A stretch of 9,827 nt of DNA from positions 4,050 through 13,876 of the forward strand of contig PKYZ01000866.1 of assembly GCA_003132865.1 (NCBI GenBank), in the 5' to 3' direction. Below are positions 6,723-9,827 of this stretch, piece by piece; the stretch's first letter is position 1, and each line of letters begins with the position of its first letter. The DNA is from Bryobacterales bacterium (GTDB lineage: Bacteria; Acidobacteriota; Terriglobia; Bryobacterales; Bryobacteraceae). Both the position numbers and the translations under genes were made by a program. Under the pieces are notes generated by a model that saw only the letters and a list, made by a program, of their open reading frames with translations, searched no databases and was not told the origin of the DNA.

Positions 6723-6746
6723 GGGTTTTCAGTGCCGCTCCGGCGA

Positions 6747-6830
6747 GACAGGCCGGGAGGCCTGTCCTACCAATGGCGAAAGCACCAGGACAGGCCAGGA
6801 GGCCTGTCCCACCGATGGCGAAGGCACGAG
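6747..6830 (+). repeat. Two tandem 42-bp units, each holding the palindromic repeat
   Basis: Units 6747-6788 and 6789-6830 have equal length. Each begins with GACAGGCC, a four-base loop (GGGA in the first, AGGA in the second) and GGCCTGTC, giving an 8-bp perfect stem. Then comes C(T/C)ACC and a spacer of the type (A/G)ATGGCGAA(A/G)GCAC. The loop differs but the stem does not. They occupy most of the gap between the ACP and KASIII genes and would be transcribed in the operon mRNA, where two strong hairpins could set unequal expression of the two genes. Confidence 0.85.
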
Positions 6831-6847
6831 GCAGCATTCCATACAGG

Positions 6848-7081
6848 TCAAGCGCGGGTTTCGATGTAGGCTTCGATGCGCGCGATGGAATCGAACTTAC
6901 GCGGCGTGAGATCGGAATCCGGGATGCGGATGGAGAATTCCTCTTCCAGCGCGCCGACCATGTCGGTGAGGGCGAATGAATCGAGCACTCCGGATTCAAA
7001 CAGCGATTCGTCCGGGCCGATGGGGAGCGGCTTGCCGGACAGTCTCTCGACAATCTCAGTGATCTTGGCTTGTTTGTTCAT
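6848..7081 (-). CDS. Acyl carrier protein
   Basis: This encodes 77 aa, the standard ACP length. The phosphopantetheine attachment site is Ser35 in 'ESGVLDSFALTDMV' (DSF instead of the usual DSL). Helix II/III features follow ('ALEEEFSIRIPDSDLTPRKF', then 'SIARIEAYIETRA'). The DS(F/M) site and the final 'F-S-I-IEAYI' pattern recall carrier proteins of dedicated pathways, including DltC-type proteins, rather than the AcpP of fatty acid synthesis, but assignment to a subclass is uncertain. It acts in the cytoplasm as a carrier of an activated acyl group on its pantetheine arm. The start overlaps the end of the upstream SGNH gene by 26 bp and has no Shine-Dalgarno of its own, which points to coupled translation. 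The KASIII-like gene downstream is a likely partner. Confidence 0.92.
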   Translation of the reverse strand: MNKQAKITEIVERLSGKPLPIGPDESLFESGVLDSFALTDMVGALEEEFSIRIPDSDLTPRKFDSIARIEAYIETRA

Positions 7082-8423
7082 CTGTAGCTTGGGAGGCTAG
7101 TTCCGGACGGACCTTCAGATAGCTCTCGTATAGCCGCATTATATCTTGAAAAAGCACGGAGGCCAGGCGTTGATAACCCTGGGAAGTAAAGTGCGCGTAA
7201 TCGCCCTGGGCCAGGCCGGCCATGACCCAATTGACCATGGAGCCTTCGGCGCCCATGCGCGCGCGGGTGTTCCAGTAGGCGCAGCGATTCTGGCGGCAAG
7301 CCTCCTGTTGAGCGGCGACGATGCGGTCCACGCCTTCGAAAGGGCGCCAGCGGCCTTTGACGCGAAGGAAGCGGTCGGGTGGGCCCAGGACCAAAATGGA
7401 GGCGGCCGGCACGGCGCGCCGCAGCCGCTGGAGGATGGCGCCGAAGGTTTCGAGATAACCGGCTTCGCTCCACTTGGAGTCGCTGGCCTCATTGGTTCCG
7501 TAGGCCAGCACAATCAGGGCGGGGTCGCGGCGTTTGAGGTAAGCGGCGTGCATGGCCTCGTCCCAACGCTGGATCAGCGCGGCTTCGGCGCCGTTGATGC
7601 CCACGGACTCGTAGGTGATTCCTTTCGGGTTTTCGGTGACCCATCCGAACAGACGCACGGGCGCGGGTTCCAGCGTGCGCACCTCGAAGCGATGGCGGCC
7701 GGGCGTGGTGGCGTACTCGAGGAAGCCGGCCGCGAAGGGTCCCTCGGTGGAGGCCTCCTGGACGGTTGCGCCGTTATCGGAAAGGGCCACGCGGCCGCCA
7801 CCGGGCTGCTGCAGATAGTCGAGCTCGACCGAGGCGCAGTCCGCATCCAGGTAGATGGTTTGGCCGGCGCGTTCGGTGGAAATACTGACGCCGCCGAGGC
7901 CGAAGAGGCCGTCGCCTTCGCCGGTGCGCAGGCCGGCCGGATCCCAGGCTTTGCTGGCGCCGCCGCGCACGTCGAAGCGGCGGTAGCCCTTGAACGGAAT
8001 TCCCGCCAGCGAGAAGCCCGCGCCGGCATTGCCGAAGCGGCTCTGGAAGAGATCGCGGAGCACGCCGGTCCAATCGTCGGACGCGGTGTGGGAATCGCCA
8101 AAATGCAGGATGTGCACGGCGGGGCTGTCGCCGGTCGAGAGGCGATAGAGGCGCTCGAAGAAGGGCACCAGCGTGCCCGGCCGATCGATGACCGGGTCGG
8201 GGCGCTCATCCAATTGGAGCGCCACTCTCTGCAGCGATGCGGCGCGCACTTTGACGCTCGCGCGCGGCGGGGGATAGTGGCGGACGCGGGGCGCGCGGGC
8301 TTTCTTCTTGGATTTTTTGGCGGGCTTCTTTTTGGCGCTTACTTTCGGGGTTGCGTCGGTCTGCGCCACGGACGGGAGCGCGGCACAGAGGCAGAGCAGA
8401 GCGATGGCGGCGCGGCGCGGCAT
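7056..8423 (-). CDS. Exported SGNH/GDSL hydrolase with inserted beta domain and Lys-rich N-terminal tail
   Basis: This encodes 455 aa. Residues 1-20 are a signal peptide. Residues 27-54 are very basic (PKVSAKKKPAKKSKKKARAP and onward), then PPPR. The SGNH blocks are clear: 'HILHFGDSHTASDDWTG' with nucleophile S111, 'ESVGINGAEA' (Gly block, about 272-281), 'LAYGTNEASDSKW' with N311, and 'GDYAHFTSQGYQ' with D408 and H411. Between blocks one and two, about residues 165-270 are strand-rich ('GLFGLGGVSIS', 'TIYLDADCASVELDYLQQPG'), like the carbohydrate-binding domain inserted in some peptidoglycan or polysaccharide O-acetylesterases such as Ape1. The likely role is O-acyl transfer or removal on an envelope polymer outside the membrane. 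The gene starts 4 bp after the paralogous gene's stop, with GAGGTG ten bases before the ATG. The substrate is not readable. Confidence 0.88.
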   Translation of the reverse strand: MPRRAAIALLCLCAALPSVAQTDATPKVSAKKKPAKKSKKKARAPRVRHYPPPRASVKVRAASLQRVALQLDERPDPVIDRPGTLVPFFERLYRLSTGDSPAVHILHFGDSHTASDDWTGVLRDLFQSRFGNAGAGFSLAGIPFKGYRRFDVRGGASKAWDPAGLRTGEGDGLFGLGGVSISTERAGQTIYLDADCASVELDYLQQPGGGRVALSDNGATVQEASTEGPFAAGFLEYATTPGRHRFEVRTLEPAPVRLFGWVTENPKGITYESVGINGAEAALIQRWDEAMHAAYLKRRDPALIVLAYGTNEASDSKWSEAGYLETFGAILQRLRRAVPAASILVLGPPDRFLRVKGRWRPFEGVDRIVAAQQEACRQNRCAYWNTRARMGAEGSMVNWVMAGLAQGDYAHFTSQGYQRLASVLFQDIMRLYESYLKVRPELASQATDEQTSQDH

Positions 8424-8427
8424 GTGG

Positions 8428-9801
8428 TCAGCGCACCTCGGCCACGGCGTTGCGTTCGAGCACCTGGCGCAATTTGTACCGGTTCAACCCAGCGGTCAAT
8501 TCGCGGACGAAAGCCGTGGCGACGATGCGCGCGCCGGCCGGCGTGGGATGAATGAAATCCGCCGAGACCAGGCGGGGCTGGCTGTCATACCAGCGCGCCA
8601 TGGTGCCCGCGCCTCCCATGACTTCGAACGTGTTGAAGAATCCGCAGTGCAACTCGGCGGCCACGCGGCGCTGAATGTCGACGATGCGGGGTATGGTGGG
8701 CAGCGTTTCAATCTCGCCGCCATTCTTCTGGCCGCGGTCCATGGGACTCATCACCAGTATAGAAGCATTGGGCAGCGCGGCGCGTACGCGGCGGATGGCT
8801 TCGCGCAGCTCAATCTCGTATTCGCGGGTGAGGAAGGCCGCGAAACTGCTTTCGTTGGTGCCGTAGTTGAGGACCACCAGGTCGGGGTTGCGGTGGCGCA
8901 ACTCCTCCGCCCAATGGCTCTCGTTGAACAGCAGCGCCAGCATGGAGACGGACGCGCCATTCAGACCAATGCTGTCGTAGACCACGCCGGTTTTCCGCTT
9001 CTCCAGCGTGATACCGAAGACGCGGACAGGGCCTTCGGTGCTGAATTCGAGCGTGCCGGTTCCCGGCTTCAGCTCGAAGCTCGCAAAGCCGGCCGTGCGA
9101 GACGGCGCGGCGGTGGCGATGCTGCCGATGGGCTGGCCGGCGGAGGAAATCGCGATGCTGCCGCCATCCGGCTGGCTGAGGAACCAGACTTCCAGGCGTG
9201 TTTGGGTGGGGTCGCGCAGCGTGACGCGGCTGTAGGCGCCGGTGCGGCCGGTGAAGGCCACACCACCGAGGCCGAACAGGCCATTGCGCAGATCCCAGCG
9301 CGTGCCGGGGTCCATCTGCCAGCCGTGGCTGGATAGCTCCACGCCGCGATGTTCATACCAGGCCCAGGGTTTGCCGATCAGGGTGAAGCCGTGGCCCGCA
9401 TCGCCGAAGCGCTTTTGCAGGAGCTGGCGGGTGTCGCCGGTGATGAGGTCGGCGGTAGTGGGGGAATCGCCGTAATGCAGGATGCGGGTGATGGCCAATG
9501 GCGCGCCGCGTTCGGTGCGCCACAGCGCGGCGTAGAAGTGGTCGAGGGCGCCGTGGCGGTCGTCGAGCGTGGGGCGGATGGCAATGCGGCCGGCGAGGAG
9601 GCTGGGCGGCGGGCCGACGGCCTCGGGCGCGGTATGCGGCTGCCATGGGCGCAGTGGCGTCAGTTCGGGGGTGAATTCGACGATGGCGGCGGCGGCCGGC
9701 AGGCTGAGGGCTTCCACTCCATGGAGGACGCGCGATACGGCGGCCAGAATCAGGGCGAAAGTTGCGATGGTGAGTGCGGTGCGGGTGGGGAAGGCGCGCA
9801 T
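8428..9801 (-). CDS. Exported SGNH/GDSL hydrolase, paralogue of the next gene
   Basis: This encodes 457 aa. A hydrophobic stretch at about residues 8-23 (TALTIATFALILAAVS) is a signal peptide or anchor. The SGNH motifs are 'ITRILHYGDSPTTADLITGD' with S113, 'YDSIGLNGASV' (275-285), 'LNYGTNESSF' with N316, and 'SADFIHPTPAGA' with D415 and H418. Shared stretches with the following protein ('RFGDAGHGFTLIG', 'NGLFGLGGVAF', the strand-rich insert, GTNE, and a block just before the D-H pair) show that the two arose by duplication, but they are well diverged: GDSP here, GDSH there. Both keep a complete triad. No Shine-Dalgarno is near the ATG. A TGA one base upstream may end another gene, so translation may be coupled. 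The enzyme probably acts on an acylated envelope polysaccharide; whether it is an esterase or a transferase cannot be told. Confidence 0.88.
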   Translation of the reverse strand: MRAFPTRTALTIATFALILAAVSRVLHGVEALSLPAAAAIVEFTPELTPLRPWQPHTAPEAVGPPPSLLAGRIAIRPTLDDRHGALDHFYAALWRTERGAPLAITRILHYGDSPTTADLITGDTRQLLQKRFGDAGHGFTLIGKPWAWYEHRGVELSSHGWQMDPGTRWDLRNGLFGLGGVAFTGRTGAYSRVTLRDPTQTRLEVWFLSQPDGGSIAISSAGQPIGSIATAAPSRTAGFASFELKPGTGTLEFSTEGPVRVFGITLEKRKTGVVYDSIGLNGASVSMLALLFNESHWAEELRHRNPDLVVLNYGTNESSFAAFLTREYEIELREAIRRVRAALPNASILVMSPMDRGQKNGGEIETLPTIPRIVDIQRRVAAELHCGFFNTFEVMGGAGTMARWYDSQPRLVSADFIHPTPAGARIVATAFVRELTAGLNRYKLRQVLERNAVAEVR

Positions 9802-9802
9802 G

Positions 9803-9827
9803 TCAGTTCGTGGGGCAGGACTCCAGT
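9803..9827 (-). CDS. Possible C-terminal tail of an upstream operon gene (partial)
   Basis: On the minus strand the edge of the window reads in frame as LESCPTN then TGA, ending one base before the ATG of the SGNH gene. Such tight spacing fits the rest of the operon (gaps of 4 bp and an overlap of 26 bp). Seven codons cannot be identified, and the stop may be chance. If real, an MBOAT acyltransferase gene would be the expected neighbour by analogy with Dlt-type clusters. Confidence 0.25.

Noticed and set aside
6747..6830. CRISPR array
   Set aside because: There are only two units, the spacer parts are nearly identical between them, and no cas genes are present.
7146..8555. A 469-aa open frame on the plus strand across the SGNH gene, and others like it (8308-9336 plus, 3705-4844 minus)
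   Set aside because: They lie opposite clear SGNH and acylase genes, lack recognisable motifs, and are rich in His/Arg/Gly as expected from antisense frames in G+C-rich DNA.

Overview
The window is a G+C-rich bacterial segment; two 60-base samples counted by hand gave 40/60 G+C in the acylase gene and 35/60 in the toxin region. Its gene types suggest a member of the Acidobacteriota, most likely the Solibacter/Bryobacter side: an exported YVTN beta-propeller, a DUF4097 protein, a UPF0175/DUF3368 module, an S45 acylase, and short GGCCAGGAGGCC-type palindromic repeats between genes. This placement is inference; there is no rRNA or other marker gene.

Layout. Positions 23-1096 (-) encode a secreted YVTN beta-propeller with a Pro/Gly-rich loop. 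Positions 1166-1393 (-) hold a small hypothetical gene. A 68-bp divergent region follows, with a near-palindrome and a possible ECF-sigma promoter, and then 1462-2247 (+), a secreted DUF4097 protein with repeated GDGNI motifs. Positions 2299-3028 (-) hold a toxin-antitoxin-like pair: an intact UPF0175 antitoxin (2783-3028) and a DUF3368 PIN-type partner broken by a one-base deletion. Positions 3111-5354 (+) encode a membrane-anchored penicillin-acylase (S45) family amidase. Positions 5395-5739 (-) encode a small secreted protein with a strong sigma70-type promoter placed so that the mRNA should be leaderless.

The right 4 kb (9801 down to 5793, all -) looks like one operon in this order: SGNH hydrolase 1, SGNH hydrolase 2 (4-bp gap), a dedicated acyl carrier protein (26-bp overlap), and a ketoacyl-ACP-synthase-III homologue after a 125-bp gap filled by two tandem palindromic repeats. 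Two exported esterase-fold proteins plus a private ACP and an acyl-loading enzyme are the logic expected of a cell-envelope O-acylation system, comparable to Dlt (carrier protein, MBOAT, SGNH protein). The KASIII homologue has Ser where the family has its catalytic Cys, while His and Asn are kept, so it may load or transfer acyl groups rather than do ordinary chain initiation. An MBOAT transporter gene, if present, would lie beyond the right edge; only a possible seven-codon tail of an upstream gene is visible.

At least four copies of the palindromic repeat occur (1-18 partial, 5372-5395, and two in tandem at 6747-6830), all in the same orientation and outside genes. No tRNA, rRNA, CRISPR array or insertion sequence was seen. 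No stretch longer than 300 bases lacks a gene.
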